DNA of 64,000 nucleotides. Source: Ginsengibacter hankyongi. Lineage in GTDB: Bacteria; Bacteroidota; Bacteroidia; Chitinophagales; Chitinophagaceae. The stretch spans positions 806,001 to 870,000 of the forward strand of contig NZ_VYQF01000001.1 in NCBI RefSeq assembly GCF_008710285.1. Reading direction: 5' to 3'. Below, piece by piece: positions 1 to 8,747 of the stretch. The notes beneath the pieces are model-generated. The model was not told the origin of the DNA, searched no databases, and worked only from the letters and a program-made list of their open reading frames with translations. The position numbers were made by a program, and so were the translations under genes. Numbering within the stretch: the first letter of the stretch is position 1; each line of letters begins with the position of its first letter.

Positions 1-351
1 CAAATTCGTCAATCAACGGGATGTGACAATTCCTTAGGCGTTGTAAAATTTAATCTTACATCGCCGTTCAGCGTGTACCTGCATGATACCAATAATAAGA
101 ATGCATTTCTTTCGGGACTTCGTTACTACAGCCACGGCTGTATTCGCATCCAGGAGCCGATTGCACTTGCCAGCTATTTGTTGCCGGGCAAAATTGACAG
201 CACATTTTTAGAATCCTGTTTAAAGGATCAACAGCCCATTACTTTAAATTTACCTAAGCCGGTACCGATATTCGTGATCTATCAAACCGTAGAAACCAGC
301 ATTGCAGGTAAACTACAATATTTTAAAGATGTATATAGCTTTTTAAAATAG
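1..351 (+). CDS. L,D-transpeptidase (YkuD domain), C-terminal part
   Basis: The reading frame is open from the first base of the window, so the gene is 5'-truncated by the window edge. The translated piece carries the YkuD signature: a tyrosine-leucine-histidine-aspartate-threonine strand (about codons 26-30), followed about 20 residues later by the catalytic SHGCIRI box. The cysteine in that box is the nucleophile of L,D-transpeptidases, which make 3-3 peptidoglycan cross-links or attach proteins to peptidoglycan in the periplasm. The chain continues about 65 residues past the cysteine, as in the large YcbB/LdtD-like Bacteroidota members. The next gene begins 20 bp downstream on the same strand. 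The N-terminal domains cannot be seen. Confidence 0.85.
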   Translation, partial: QIRQSTGCDNSLGVVKFNLTSPFSVYLHDTNNKNAFLSGLRYYSHGCIRIQEPIALASYLLPGKIDSTFLESCLKDQQPITLNLPKPVPIFVIYQTVETSIAGKLQYFKDVYSFLK

Positions 352-371
352 ATTATAAATAGAACTGTTAT

Positions 372-2876
372 ATGCAACCCAATCCTAAAAATATACAAGG
401 CCTTAACACGTCAGAGATTGCAATATCAAGAGAAACTAATGGAACTAATACTACCGAGTCAGGCGAGCCGCGTTTATTGCTACATGTATTCAAAGAAATA
501 GTTTTTCAGCCCATGTTCATTTTGCTATTAGCTGCCTGCTTAATATATTTTTTTGTTGGAAGATCTTCAGATGGAATAATAATGCTGGTTTCTATTTTTA
601 TCGTTTCGGGTATCTCGTTATACCAGGAATACAGGAGCCAGGACGCTGTAAACGCTTTGAAAAAGTTATCAGCTCCCAAATCAACCGTTATACGAGATGG
701 AATGCAAATTAAAATACCCACGGAAGAAATAGTGGTAGATGATATTGTTGTATTAGAAGAAGGTGAAATTATTTCTGCAGATGGACTAATCATTTCGTCC
801 CACGATTTTTTTATTAATGAATCCATTCTTACGGGTGAGTCGTTACCTGTTAATAAAACGTCAGAGAACGATGATAAGGTTTACAAAGGCACGCAGGTAT
901 TTAGTGGCAATGCGATCATAAAAGTATTTGCCGTGGGCAACAAAACTATGTTGGGCAAAATTGGTTTATCTATTAAGGCAATCAATATCCTGAAAACGCC
1001 ACTTCAGCAACAAATTAATTCTTTTGTTCGCATAATGGTTTGGATTGGGGCGATAGCTTTTATAATTGTCGTTGTGTACCATTATTTGCAATCAGGCAAT
1101 ATTGTTCAATCTTTTTTACAGGGATTAACTCTTGCAATGAGTATTCTGCCCGAAGAGATTCCCGTGGCGTTTACTACATTTCAGGCTCTGGGCGCTTTTC
1201 GTTTATTGCGCAATAATATTATTGTAAAACAACCGCAGTATGTCGAAACTTTAGGATCTGCTACTGTAATATGTGTTGATAAAACCGGCACGCTCACAGA
1301 AAATAATATGAGCATTGCTTATGTATACGATGCTATAAATAAAATTTCGTTGAGTGTTGAGAATAAAAAAGAATTGCCCCGCAAGTTGATTGAATATGCA
1401 ATGTGGTCAAGCGAAACAGATCCATTTGATCCTATGGAAAAAGCGATTCATGAATTATATGCGCAAACTAGCGGTGCGGATAAACGCTTACAATATGAAC
1501 AGGTACATGAATACCCGGTAAGCGGGAAGCCGCCGATGATGACTCATATTTTTAAAAACCATTCAAATGAATTTATTATTGCCGCAAAAGGCGGGCCCGA
1601 AGCGTTGTTGAAGAAAAGTAATTTAAGTGTTGAACAAACAGACAAGATTCAACAACAACTGCAATCTTATGCCCAAGAAGGATTTAGAGTATTAGGAATT
1701 GGGAAAGGAGTTTGGCAAGAAAAAACATGGCCAGTATCGCAGGAAGAATTTGATATCCAGTTTCTGGGTCTTATAGCTTTTTATGATCCTCCCAAAGCAA
1801 AAATTGAGGAAACCCTAAAAACATTCAATGATGCCGGAATATCCGTAAAAATGCTTACCGGCGATTATCCTGAAACTTCAATGGCAATTGCCCACTTAAT
1901 TAAGCTGGACAAAAGCAGTAAATATATAACCGGAAAACAAGTAACTCATTTTTCAAAGGAAGAATTAAAAAAACAAGTTAAGGAAACAAACGTTTTTGCA
2001 AGAATGTTTCCCGAGGCAAAACTGGGAGTAATAAATGCTTTGATTGAAAACGGCGAAGTGGTTGCCATGACCGGTGACGGAGTAAATGATGCGCCGGCAT
2101 TAAGAGCCGCTCACATTGGCATTGCGATGGGTGAACGCGGAAGCGAAGTAGCAAAAAACACTGCTTCGCTGGTTATTACTGATGATGATCTTTCGCATTT
2201 GACAGAGGCGGTTGCGCTAGGGAGGAAAATTTATGACAATCTCAAAAAAGCTATTCAATATATAGTTTCTATTCATATTCCCATTATACTTATCGTTACC
2301 CTACCCTTGCTTTTGGGCTGGAAATTCAATGAGATTTTTACGCCTATTCACGTAATTTTTTTAGAATTAATTATGGGGCCAACCTGTTCCATTATTTATG
2401 AAAATGAGCCAATGGAGCCCGGGACTATGCTTCGCTTGCCCCGGCGATTATCTTCAACTTTTTTATCTGGAAAACAGCTTCAAATAAGTATAGTGCAGGG
2501 TTTGATGATAACGGCGGGATGCCTGGGAATTGGATATTATTTCACGAAACTCCAACAAAGCGAAAGTATGGTCCGGACTTCAATATTTATTACCCTGTTA
2601 TTTTGTAACATCTTTCTTACGCTCAGCAATCGCTCTTTCAGATATACAATTTTTAAAACCATCCGGTATAAAAATTATCTTATACCTTTCATGATTACCG
2701 TCACGCTTCTTTTTATTATTTCACTCTTATATATCCCTTTTTTTAGAAATCTCTTTCTTCTCACCAGGGTGTCCGAAATGGACGTGGCTATTTTTATAAT
2801 AGTCGCTTTGATAAGTACACTTTGGATAGAAATTTTGAAGTTTATAAAGCAAATTCGTGAAAAAAACCCGGGTTGA
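372..2876 (+). CDS. Cation-translocating P-type ATPase (P2-like, PEE[IF]P subgroup)
   Basis: An 834-aa P-type ATPase. The actuator-domain TGES motif is present (LTGESLPVNK). The phosphorylation motif DKTGTLTEN has its aspartate at about residue 303, and the hinge motif is GDGVNDAPAL. About ten membrane helices are expected: pairs near 40-85 and 215-260, and six after residue 620. The membrane motif reads LPEEIPVA where Ca2+ pumps have PEGLP. There are no heavy-metal HMA domains or CPC motif, so it is not a copper pump. The subgroup is often found beside universal stress proteins in oxygen-regulated clusters, as here. The transported ion (Ca2+, Mg2+ or another) cannot be told from sequence. 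It starts 20 bp after the L,D-transpeptidase and may be cotranscribed with it. Confidence 0.9.
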   Translation: MQPNPKNIQGLNTSEIAISRETNGTNTTESGEPRLLLHVFKEIVFQPMFILLLAACLIYFFVGRSSDGIIMLVSIFIVSGISLYQEYRSQDAVNALKKLSAPKSTVIRDGMQIKIPTEEIVVDDIVVLEEGEIISADGLIISSHDFFINESILTGESLPVNKTSENDDKVYKGTQVFSGNAIIKVFAVGNKTMLGKIGLSIKAINILKTPLQQQINSFVRIMVWIGAIAFIIVVVYHYLQSGNIVQSFLQGLTLAMSILPEEIPVAFTTFQALGAFRLLRNNIIVKQPQYVETLGSATVICVDKTGTLTENNMSIAYVYDAINKISLSVENKKELPRKLIEYAMWSSETDPFDPMEKAIHELYAQTSGADKRLQYEQVHEYPVSGKPPMMTHIFKNHSNEFIIAAKGGPEALLKKSNLSVEQTDKIQQQLQSYAQEGFRVLGIGKGVWQEKTWPVSQEEFDIQFLGLIAFYDPPKAKIEETLKTFNDAGISVKMLTGDYPETSMAIAHLIKLDKSSKYITGKQVTHFSKEELKKQVKETNVFARMFPEAKLGVINALIENGEVVAMTGDGVNDAPALRAAHIGIAMGERGSEVAKNTASLVITDDDLSHLTEAVALGRKIYDNLKKAIQYIVSIHIPIILIVTLPLLLGWKFNEIFTPIHVIFLELIMGPTCSIIYENEPMEPGTMLRLPRRLSSTFLSGKQLQISIVQGLMITAGCLGIGYYFTKLQQSESMVRTSIFITLLFCNIFLTLSNRSFRYTIFKTIRYKNYLIPFMITVTLLFIISLLYIPFFRNLFLLTRVSEMDVAIFIIVALISTLWIEILKFIKQIREKNPG

Positions 2877-3056
2877 AATGGTTTGAAACAGAAAAAAAAT
2901 CGATAAATCCGGAATAAAAGCAAAAAAATCCTTCGAACCTTAGAGTTTTTCCTGACAAATCTCATTCAAGTTACTGATTATCGTCCTAATCTCATGTTGA
3001 CCATAATGCTATTTTTATAACTGTAACTTATATCTATAACATTTAAAATCACTATC

Positions 3057-3500
3057 ATGGAAACAAGAGCATTAACCAGGTTGAACGAAACACTACCGTC
3101 CGTGTTTGACGAATTTTTAAGGCCTTGGACCGACCTGTTTGACAATGGAGGTTGGAATTTACGGCCAATAAATGTACCGGCTGTAAATATTACGGAACAA
3201 CCAAACGAATATCTTTTATCACTTGCTGCACCCGGCATGAAAAAGGAAGATTTTAAAATCGATGTTGACGGAAACATGCTTACCATCAGCAGCGAGAAGG
3301 AAGAGAACAAAGAAGAAAAAAACAAAAAATTTACACGCAAAGAGTATAGCTATTCTTCTTTTAGCCGTTGCTTCTCACTGCCCGAAGAAATTAAACAAGA
3401 AAACATTGATGCCAAATATGAAGATGGCGTACTAAAAATTACATTGCCACGCAAAGAAGAAGCAAAAAAACCTGCTGTTAAAAAAATTGCTGTTAAATAA
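3057..3500 (+). CDS. Hsp20/alpha-crystallin small heat shock protein
   Basis: A 147-aa protein with an alpha-crystallin domain at roughly residues 38-135. The domain begins with the PAVNI strand and includes LAAPGMKKEDFKI and the YEDGVLKITLP box, which precedes the conserved I-x-I/V-type lysine-rich tail. Small heat shock proteins are ATP-independent holdases that bind unfolding proteins in the cytoplasm. Length is normal for the family. It is monocistronic: 180 bp separates it from the ATPase, and a strong terminator hairpin follows directly. The neighbouring stress genes (universal stress proteins, P-type ATPase, cbb3 oxidase) suggest induction under low oxygen or stasis rather than only by heat. 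Confidence 0.95.
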   Translation: METRALTRLNETLPSVFDEFLRPWTDLFDNGGWNLRPINVPAVNITEQPNEYLLSLAAPGMKKEDFKIDVDGNMLTISSEKEENKEEKNKKFTRKEYSYSSFSRCFSLPEEIKQENIDAKYEDGVLKITLPRKEEAKKPAVKKIAVK

Positions 3501-3511
3501 AATTCAGGTTT

Positions 3512-3543
3512 CTGCTCTGCTATAACAAGCAGGGCAGTTTTTT
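3512..3543 (+). terminator. Rho-independent terminator of hsp20
   Basis: A 10-bp G+C-rich stem with one G-U pair (3512-3521 with 3528-3537) and a 6-nt loop is followed by six T residues on the + strand, 11 bp after the hsp20 stop codon. Confidence 0.85.
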
Positions 3544-3731
3544 ATAATGTTGTCAAAGTGAATTTAAGACAACGATTAAAAAATAAAGATTCTTAAACCC
3601 TGGAATAAAAACCTCTCGAAATACAGGAAAGAGCAATTATTAATTTGTTTCTGAAATTAAAAATCCTTTTATGCTACTTGTGCGGGAAATATTTAAAGGG
3701 TGTTGAAGTTCACAGATAACCAAACAGAAAC

Positions 3732-4154
3732 ATGAAAAATAATTTAGGTGATGACAGATTAAGTAGCTACGAAACCATGCAACAAAAAAAAATTAGTCAG
3801 CTTCAAATAGAAGTTAATACCTGGAAAAGACTTCTGAATTTTTTCAAAGAGGAAAACGTCTATTTAAAAAACAGGCTTTCAGATATCCTTAAGGATGGGT
3901 TCGACAGAAAGTTCCTGGACGAATTTGAAAATTTTCAAACGAAATTTATTAAGCAGGATGAAGTGATTAGTCTACTCAGAAATGATACAGCCGAACTTGA
4001 CAAATTATTAGATGGCGATCTGAATGCCGGAATAATTGATGAAAGTGTTGATAAAAAGCTTGCCCATCTTCGCAACAATATGGCTAATTATGAGAGGCAA
4101 TTTTTTCAGCTTCAATTAAACTTTAATACTTACCTGGCTGAAAAAATGTGCTAA
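3732..4154 (+). CDS. Uncharacterised coiled-coil protein
   Basis: A 140-aa, soluble, strongly helical protein without signal peptide or membrane segment. Heptad-like runs are visible around residues 15-50 and 105-135, with a central stretch rich in Asp, Glu, Lys and Leu. No family was recognised. It lies between hsp20 and the convergent response regulator gene (21 bp apart, tail to tail) inside the stress island. The start is an ATG preceded by an A-rich leader. The function is unknown. Confidence 0.7.
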   Translation: MKNNLGDDRLSSYETMQQKKISQLQIEVNTWKRLLNFFKEENVYLKNRLSDILKDGFDRKFLDEFENFQTKFIKQDEVISLLRNDTAELDKLLDGDLNAGIIDESVDKKLAHLRNNMANYERQFFQLQLNFNTYLAEKMC

Positions 4155-4175
4155 AAAGTATTGGGAAAATTTAAG

Positions 4176-5234
4176 CTAATTAATCATGTTCTCCAGCTTT
4201 TTCTTGTTGATGATCTTGATATTTCCCCCATTAATTTCAATTAATTTCTCGTTACGGAAATCGCTTAAAGTTCTTATTACCGATTCAGTGGCAGTACCTG
4301 CAATACTGGCCAGGTTTTCCCGGCTTATATCAATTGCAAATATTTCATCTTGTTCATTGCTGTATTTTTTCTGTAGCATTAACAATGCTTCCGCCACTTT
4401 TTTTCGCAAAGAATTATAAGCAAGGCCGAGCAGATGATTTTCCTTATCCGTAATATTTTTAGCTAATAACTTTATAAACTTTTTCGCTACTTCGGCGTTT
4501 TTGTTTATTAACTCTTTAAAATCCTCTTTGGGTATTACGGCCAACTCTGTTTCTTCTAAGGCCTCTGCGGAGTCCTTATAAACGGTGTCTTCTAACAGCG
4601 GAATATACCCGAGGAAATCGCCTGTACTATATAATTCAGTCACCAGTTCCTTGCCATCTTCATGAATTTTGAAAGTTTTCACTTTCCCCTTTACAACATA
4701 ATAAAGCCTGTTTGGATGATTTCCCTGCGAATAAATTAATTGTTTTTTCTTATAGATATTAATGTTGCGGTCTTCAGTAAAATCTTTCAAAGAATTTTTT
4801 CCGCCTGATGCTTCCATCAGGTTTTGCAAACCGTCCAGCCCGGGAATTAATTCCTTCTTTAGCAGATCGATTTTTTTTAAACGACTTTCCACCGCGTTTA
4901 ATAATTCAATTCCTTCAAAAGGCTTGGTGATGTAATCATCGGCACCCAGTTCCATTCCTTTACGAAAATCAGAACGTTCAGTTTTTGCAGTTAAAAAAAT
5001 AAAGGGAGTATTTTTTATTGTCTCATTTCTGTGTACAGCATGTAGAACGCCGTATCCATCAAGACCCGGCATCATTATATCGCATATAATAAGATCGGGC
5101 AAAAACTCAATTGCTTTTTCAACGCCGATTTTTCCATTTTCAGCCACAATCACATCGTAGTTGGAAAGCTCAAGTATTTCTGCTGTGTTTTCGCGAATGT
5201 CGTCATTGTCTTCAATAAGCAGAATTTTTTTCAT
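4176..5234 (-). CDS. Response regulator fused to a Crp/Fnr-type regulator
   Basis: A 352-aa protein. Residues 1-120 form a receiver domain with the acidic pocket EDNDD at 8-12, the phospho-acceptor Asp52 in CDIMMPG, and the conserved Thr/Lys of FLTAK and TKPF. Residues about 150-265 form a cyclic-nucleotide-binding-like beta-barrel, and about 280-345 a Crp-type winged helix. The recognition helix reads ATESVIRTL and keeps the Glu and Arg that contact the TGA half-site core in Crp/Fnr proteins. No FNR-type iron-sulfur cysteine cluster is visible, so input probably comes through phosphorylation by the kinase encoded just upstream (4-bp gap, same operon). It is the only transcription factor in the 25-kb stress island and the likely binder of the FNR-type palindromes listed below; that link is inferred. 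Confidence 0.9.
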   Translation of the reverse strand: MKKILLIEDNDDIRENTAEILELSNYDVIVAENGKIGVEKAIEFLPDLIICDIMMPGLDGYGVLHAVHRNETIKNTPFIFLTAKTERSDFRKGMELGADDYITKPFEGIELLNAVESRLKKIDLLKKELIPGLDGLQNLMEASGGKNSLKDFTEDRNINIYKKKQLIYSQGNHPNRLYYVVKGKVKTFKIHEDGKELVTELYSTGDFLGYIPLLEDTVYKDSAEALEETELAVIPKEDFKELINKNAEVAKKFIKLLAKNITDKENHLLGLAYNSLRKKVAEALLMLQKKYSNEQDEIFAIDISRENLASIAGTATESVIRTLSDFRNEKLIEINGGNIKIINKKKLENMIN

Positions 5235-5238
5235 GTTA

Positions 5239-6849
5239 TTATTTTAAATTTATTGTGATGATAAACTCTGTACCTTCTCCCAATTCGCTTTTATAGGTAA
5301 CAGAACCGTTCATGAGTTCAGCATATTTAGAAACTATATGTAACCCGAGTCCTGTTCCCTGGATGTTACTTACATTGGCGCCGCGGAAAAAACGTTCCAT
5401 TAAATGCTGCTGATCCACCTTCGAAATTCCTATTCCGTGATCTTTTACAGAAAGACTAAGCTGATGATCTTTACATACAGTTTTCATTTCAATAGAAGTA
5501 TTTTCCGGCGAAAATTTACTTGCATTTGAAACTAAGTTCATTACTATGTGCTTTAATAATGATGCGTCCGTTACAGCATTAGGATTTCCTTCATGATGAT
5601 AGGTAATCTCCTGCTTTTTCTTCAAATTATTTTTAATTTCCTCTGCTATGGTGGAAATTAAAGTTTCAATATTAAATTCTATCGGCTTCACTTGTATTTT
5701 GCCTTCTTCAATTTTACCAACACTCAAAAAATCATTTAAAATATCTGTGAGCATATTTACTGATGAAATAATTCTTTGCAAATGTTTTTCTCTTTTTAAC
5801 TGATCATCGGACGTGGCATATTTTTCAATTAAATAAGCTGATGAAAGTATGGTGCTTAGTGGCGTGCGAAATTCGTGAGACGCCATAGACACGAAATTTG
5901 ATTTGAGCTCATTCAATTCCTTTTCTTTCTCCAAGGCGTTTCTAAGATCTTCCTCTGCTTTTTTTCTCCGCGAAATATCAAAAGCAATTACCATAAAGCC
6001 CGTTATTCTCCCCGCATTATCTAATATAGTGGTAAGCGTTACCGATACGGGGAAAGTAGTGCCGTCTTTGCCTATATACCTATATTCCTCTTCTTCATGA
6101 ATGTGTTGCCGCGATTCTTCTACCAATACTCCAAAGTCATCTTCCAGGTTTACTCCATACTTTCGTATTAACTCTTTTCGTTTTTTTTCTAACTCCTTTT
6201 TATCATGAAAGAGTATGATTGAATTTTTATTGATTACTTCAGAATCATTATATCCCAGGTTAAGGGATGCTTCAGGATTCAGCAGCTTAATAATCCCATT
6301 TTCATCAGTAGCAATAATCATAGCTCCGGCATTGTCGAGCAAAGCCTTTTGATAAGATAAGGCATCTTGCAGCTTTTCGCTGGATATCTGTAACTGATAC
6401 AAAGTTTCCCTCAATTCTTTTGTACGTTGCTCCACTGTTGCTTCCAGTTCATCATTTAGTTTCTTAATTTCTTCTTCGGCTTTTTTACGTACAGTTATAT
6501 CACTAACAAAAGCGATTACGTTATTGTCTCCATTATTTTTATAGCTACCTAAACTTACCTCCACCGGAAATTCAGTTCCATCCTTTTTTACTGCAAAAAG
6601 ATCCATTCCTAATCCCATTGGCCTGCTCCTGGGGTCATGAATATAACCATCCCTGTGGTGCACATGTTTATGATGGAACCTGCCAGGAATAAGCATTTCA
6701 ACATGTTTACCAATTATCTCTTCGATTGAATATCCAAAAAGTTGTAAGGCAAAAGGATTTATAGACTGGATCTCCCCCTTGTCGTTAACAACAACAATAC
6801 CCATTGATGAGTTATTAAATAGCGCATAATTTTGGGGAGAAGATTGCAT
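5239..6849 (-). CDS. PAS-PAS sensor histidine kinase
   Basis: A 536-aa soluble kinase. There are two PAS/PAC modules (about residues 5-120 and 160-295) separated by a coiled coil (about 118-160). A HisKA dimerisation domain follows, with phospho-acceptor His325 in SHEFRTP, then an HATPase domain with N box (NLVSNASKFS), G1 box (DHGIGI) and G2 box (GTGLGLHIV). There is no membrane helix, so the signal is cytoplasmic. The first PAS contains a histidine-rich stretch (HHKHVHHRDG) of the FixL-like type that can bind haem, but haem binding cannot be proven from sequence. It is the first gene of a two-gene operon with the RR-Crp regulator. Confidence 0.92.
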   Translation of the reverse strand: MQSSPQNYALFNNSSMGIVVVNDKGEIQSINPFALQLFGYSIEEIIGKHVEMLIPGRFHHKHVHHRDGYIHDPRSRPMGLGMDLFAVKKDGTEFPVEVSLGSYKNNGDNNVIAFVSDITVRKKAEEEIKKLNDELEATVEQRTKELRETLYQLQISSEKLQDALSYQKALLDNAGAMIIATDENGIIKLLNPEASLNLGYNDSEVINKNSIILFHDKKELEKKRKELIRKYGVNLEDDFGVLVEESRQHIHEEEEYRYIGKDGTTFPVSVTLTTILDNAGRITGFMVIAFDISRRKKAEEDLRNALEKEKELNELKSNFVSMASHEFRTPLSTILSSAYLIEKYATSDDQLKREKHLQRIISSVNMLTDILNDFLSVGKIEEGKIQVKPIEFNIETLISTIAEEIKNNLKKKQEITYHHEGNPNAVTDASLLKHIVMNLVSNASKFSPENTSIEMKTVCKDHQLSLSVKDHGIGISKVDQQHLMERFFRGANVSNIQGTGLGLHIVSKYAELMNGSVTYKSELGEGTEFIITINLK

Positions 6850-6916
6850 CTGTAAATTTAATATAAAGAGAAAGATAAAATATCCTGTTATCTAAACGAA
6901 AAATAAAGATAAAAAC

Positions 6917-6942
6917 CTATCAATCTTTAAAAAACTATCAAT
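6917..6942. repeat. Direct repeat CTATCAAT, 18 bp apart
   Basis: The octamer CTATCAAT occurs twice on the + strand with an 18-bp period (6917-6924 and 6935-6942), about 70-90 bp upstream of the histidine kinase start. It contains the ATCAA half-site of the FNR-type boxes but not the inverted partner. It could be a regulator site for the kinase operon; this is a weak call. Confidence 0.3.
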
Positions 6943-7143
6943 AAATACCCAAATTCAAAACTGCGTTTTAAAATATTTTTCTTTATATCCCAGGTTAAAA
7001 TATGAGTTGTGTTATTAAAATTTTATTTATGAGAAACATAATTCACCGATTTATTTTTTAGGAGTAGGGAAAGTATTAAATTATTTATTGGACTATGATT
7101 CTATGTGGGCAGGCAGATAAAATATACTCTCGGTTAAAAAAGC

Positions 7144-7395
7144 TTAGTTGGTTTCTTTTTCTTCTCTTTCTACCGCAATGGTGCACTCTCCTATTATAGC
7201 TGCTAATGCGCCAATGGCCGCAAGAACAGGGGCAAACAATGCTCCGACCACGCCGACGGTTAACGGAAAGCTCATTAATTCCTTCCCGGACTTTTCTGTT
7301 ATAGTTATTCTTCGCACATTTCCTTCTTCTATAAGTTCCTTTATTTTTTGAAGTAAATGTTCTCCGTTAATCGTAAAAAATTCTTTTGTTCCCAT
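7144..7395 (-). CDS. DUF4342 domain protein
   Basis: An 83-aa protein. The N-terminal half matches the DUF4342 pattern: a GEHLLQKIKELIEEGNVRRI helix-strand, then SGKELMSFPLTVGVVGA. It continues into a hydrophobic glycine/alanine-rich segment (about residues 48-70) and ends in an acidic-basic tail (ECTIAVEREEKE). The function of the family is unknown; some members carry an N-terminal UBA-like helix, absent here. It is a single gene with an FNR-type palindrome and a near-consensus -7 box upstream, suggesting control by the island's regulator. Confidence 0.8.
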   Translation of the reverse strand: MGTKEFFTINGEHLLQKIKELIEEGNVRRITITEKSGKELMSFPLTVGVVGALFAPVLAAIGALAAIIGECTIAVEREEKETN

Positions 7396-7504
7396 TGTAA
7401 AATATTTTTCTGCTTTTAAATTTACAAATCAAATAATTAAGATACCATCTCCGCTTTAAGTTGTTTTCTTTTCAAAAACTTTTCACTTAGTCACAGAACA
7501 TTCA

Positions 7505-7548
7505 CAAAATTGCTTTATACTAAAAACTAAAAAGATGACGCATATCAT
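7505..7548 (-). promoter_or_regulatory. FNR-type box and -7 element upstream of the DUF4342 gene
   Basis: ATGAC-GCAT-ATCAT lies at 7535-7548. On the minus strand it is followed by CAATTTTG (7505-7512), which matches the Bacteroidota -7 consensus TAnnTTTG at 7 of 8 positions. The implied start near 7499 puts the palindrome centre at about -42, the class II activator position. The resulting leader to the ATG would be about 100 nt. Confidence 0.5.
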
Positions 7549-7691
7549 GGCTTTTTATGAGGATGGTCAGCTAAACCTCAATTTCTAAGAGTGTAGCTAG
7601 TTAATTTATTTCTTATATCGCATCAGAATTGATTTTTCCATTTTTGCTCCTGCCGGATGCCATTGTTCACATATTAGTTTATAAATAAAGA

Positions 7692-7713
7692 GGCCCCGGT
7701 AGAAACCGGGGCC
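7692..7713 (-). terminator. Strong hairpin terminator downstream of the CHAD-pfkB-CHAD operon
   Basis: A perfect 9-bp G+C-rich inverted repeat, GGCCCCGGT/ACCGGGGCC, with a 4-nt loop. Read on the minus strand it is followed by a T-rich run. It lies about 145 bp after the end of the last CHAD gene. The rest of the 7396-7858 gap holds only the DUF4342 control region; no gene longer than about 25 codons is supported there. Confidence 0.7.
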
Positions 7714-7858
7714 GTACCAAAACTAACTAATTATAAAAACTAAGTGTACAATTAGAAATACCTCAATTTTTACAATGCCGGCAAAATAGTAATAAAATCT
7801 CTAATACTTGCAATTTTTTTTTAATATGGATAAATTTTTACAAAAAAAAGTCACGTCT

Positions 7859-8728
7859 TCAAGTAAATGATATTCCTGGAGCGGAAAATAGCCTTGAAAA
7901 AATCTGCAGATGAGGTCGTATTTCACTTTGTAATTTAATTACAATACCGTTTTTAATTGCGTTCTTATCCGAACTGAATTTATCCTTAATCGCGATCAAT
8001 ACTTGTCGGTCATCAGTACTTAGTAAGTTCAGCCATTCATCATTCAAAAGCGCCAACGAGGTGATTTGATCCTGGAAATTTCCCAACTCTTCAAGAAGCC
8101 CGTCAAAATATTCCATTTCAGCTTTCGTAATTGCGGAGCCACAAAATTTCAATTCGTTCTTCGCATCTTCGAACACGTGAATAGTATAAAAAACATCTTT
8201 CAGTCTTTTTCTTATCACATGCATATTCGCATCAGTAAAGTTGCCGCTTATAATAATTGCTACTATTGCGGCACAGTTATCTTCTATAAACTTGACTCCA
8301 CAGATCGAATTGATTTTTTTACCATCTAAAACTTTGGCTTTCTTAATGGATTTATTAATTGCTTTTTTTAAAGAAATACTTGCAAACTCACCTTTTAATT
8401 TATTTATATTTCTTTCAAGGAGCTGGTGGTAAGCACCTGTAGGATTTATTTCTTTTGTTTTTATTGCCAACATTCGTTGATGTTGTAGCTGGAGGTCGCG
8501 AATTTCGCCAGCAACGTGGTAAGCATTTTTTAATTTTTTGGAAATCTTTATTTTTTTACCGCAGTCATTTTCTACTGAAATCATCCTCAAAAAGGCTCTC
8601 AACTTTTTGTATTCAACCCTCAGGCGGTGAATAGATTCAGGTTCAAAATGCTTATTTACTTTTCTAATAAATTTATTTAGCTGCCGGTAATGATTATTGA
8701 TGATATTTCTTATTTCACTTTCCGTCAT
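7859..8728 (-). CDS. CHAD domain protein (polyphosphate-associated)
   Basis: A 289-aa, all-helical, lysine-rich protein. It carries both halves of the CHAD repeat: ESIHRLRVEYKKLRAFLRM near the N-terminus, with the conserved His and basic residues, and NMHVIRKRLKDVFYTIHVFE in the second half. CHAD domains bind inorganic polyphosphate through their basic face and localise to polyphosphate granules; no enzymatic activity is expected. A longer reading from 8791 exists, but it overlaps pfkB by 44 bp. The internal ATG at 8728, 19 bp after the pfkB stop, gives the usual CHAD N-terminus and is preferred. It is the last gene of the CHAD-pfkB-CHAD operon. Confidence 0.85.
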   Translation of the reverse strand: MTESEIRNIINNHYRQLNKFIRKVNKHFEPESIHRLRVEYKKLRAFLRMISVENDCGKKIKISKKLKNAYHVAGEIRDLQLQHQRMLAIKTKEINPTGAYHQLLERNINKLKGEFASISLKKAINKSIKKAKVLDGKKINSICGVKFIEDNCAAIVAIIISGNFTDANMHVIRKRLKDVFYTIHVFEDAKNELKFCGSAITKAEMEYFDGLLEELGNFQDQITSLALLNDEWLNLLSTDDRQVLIAIKDKFSSDKNAIKNGIVIKLQSEIRPHLQIFSRLFSAPGISFT

Positions 8729-8747
8729 TGAAGTTGTATAATTAAAT

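Noticed and set aside
2976-2989. FNR-type site CTGAT-TATC-GTCCT upstream of hsp20
   Set aside because: The second half-site is too degenerate (GTCCT) to include with the eight accepted palindromes.
3512-3543. Hairpin after hsp20 as a repeat element or ncRNA
   Set aside because: Stem plus six T immediately after a stop codon is fully explained as a terminator.
7549-7690. Protein-like short frame on the minus strand (about 20-28 codons, containing WHPAGAKMEKSI)
   Set aside because: Too short, without start context or known family; could be a remnant but cannot be supported.
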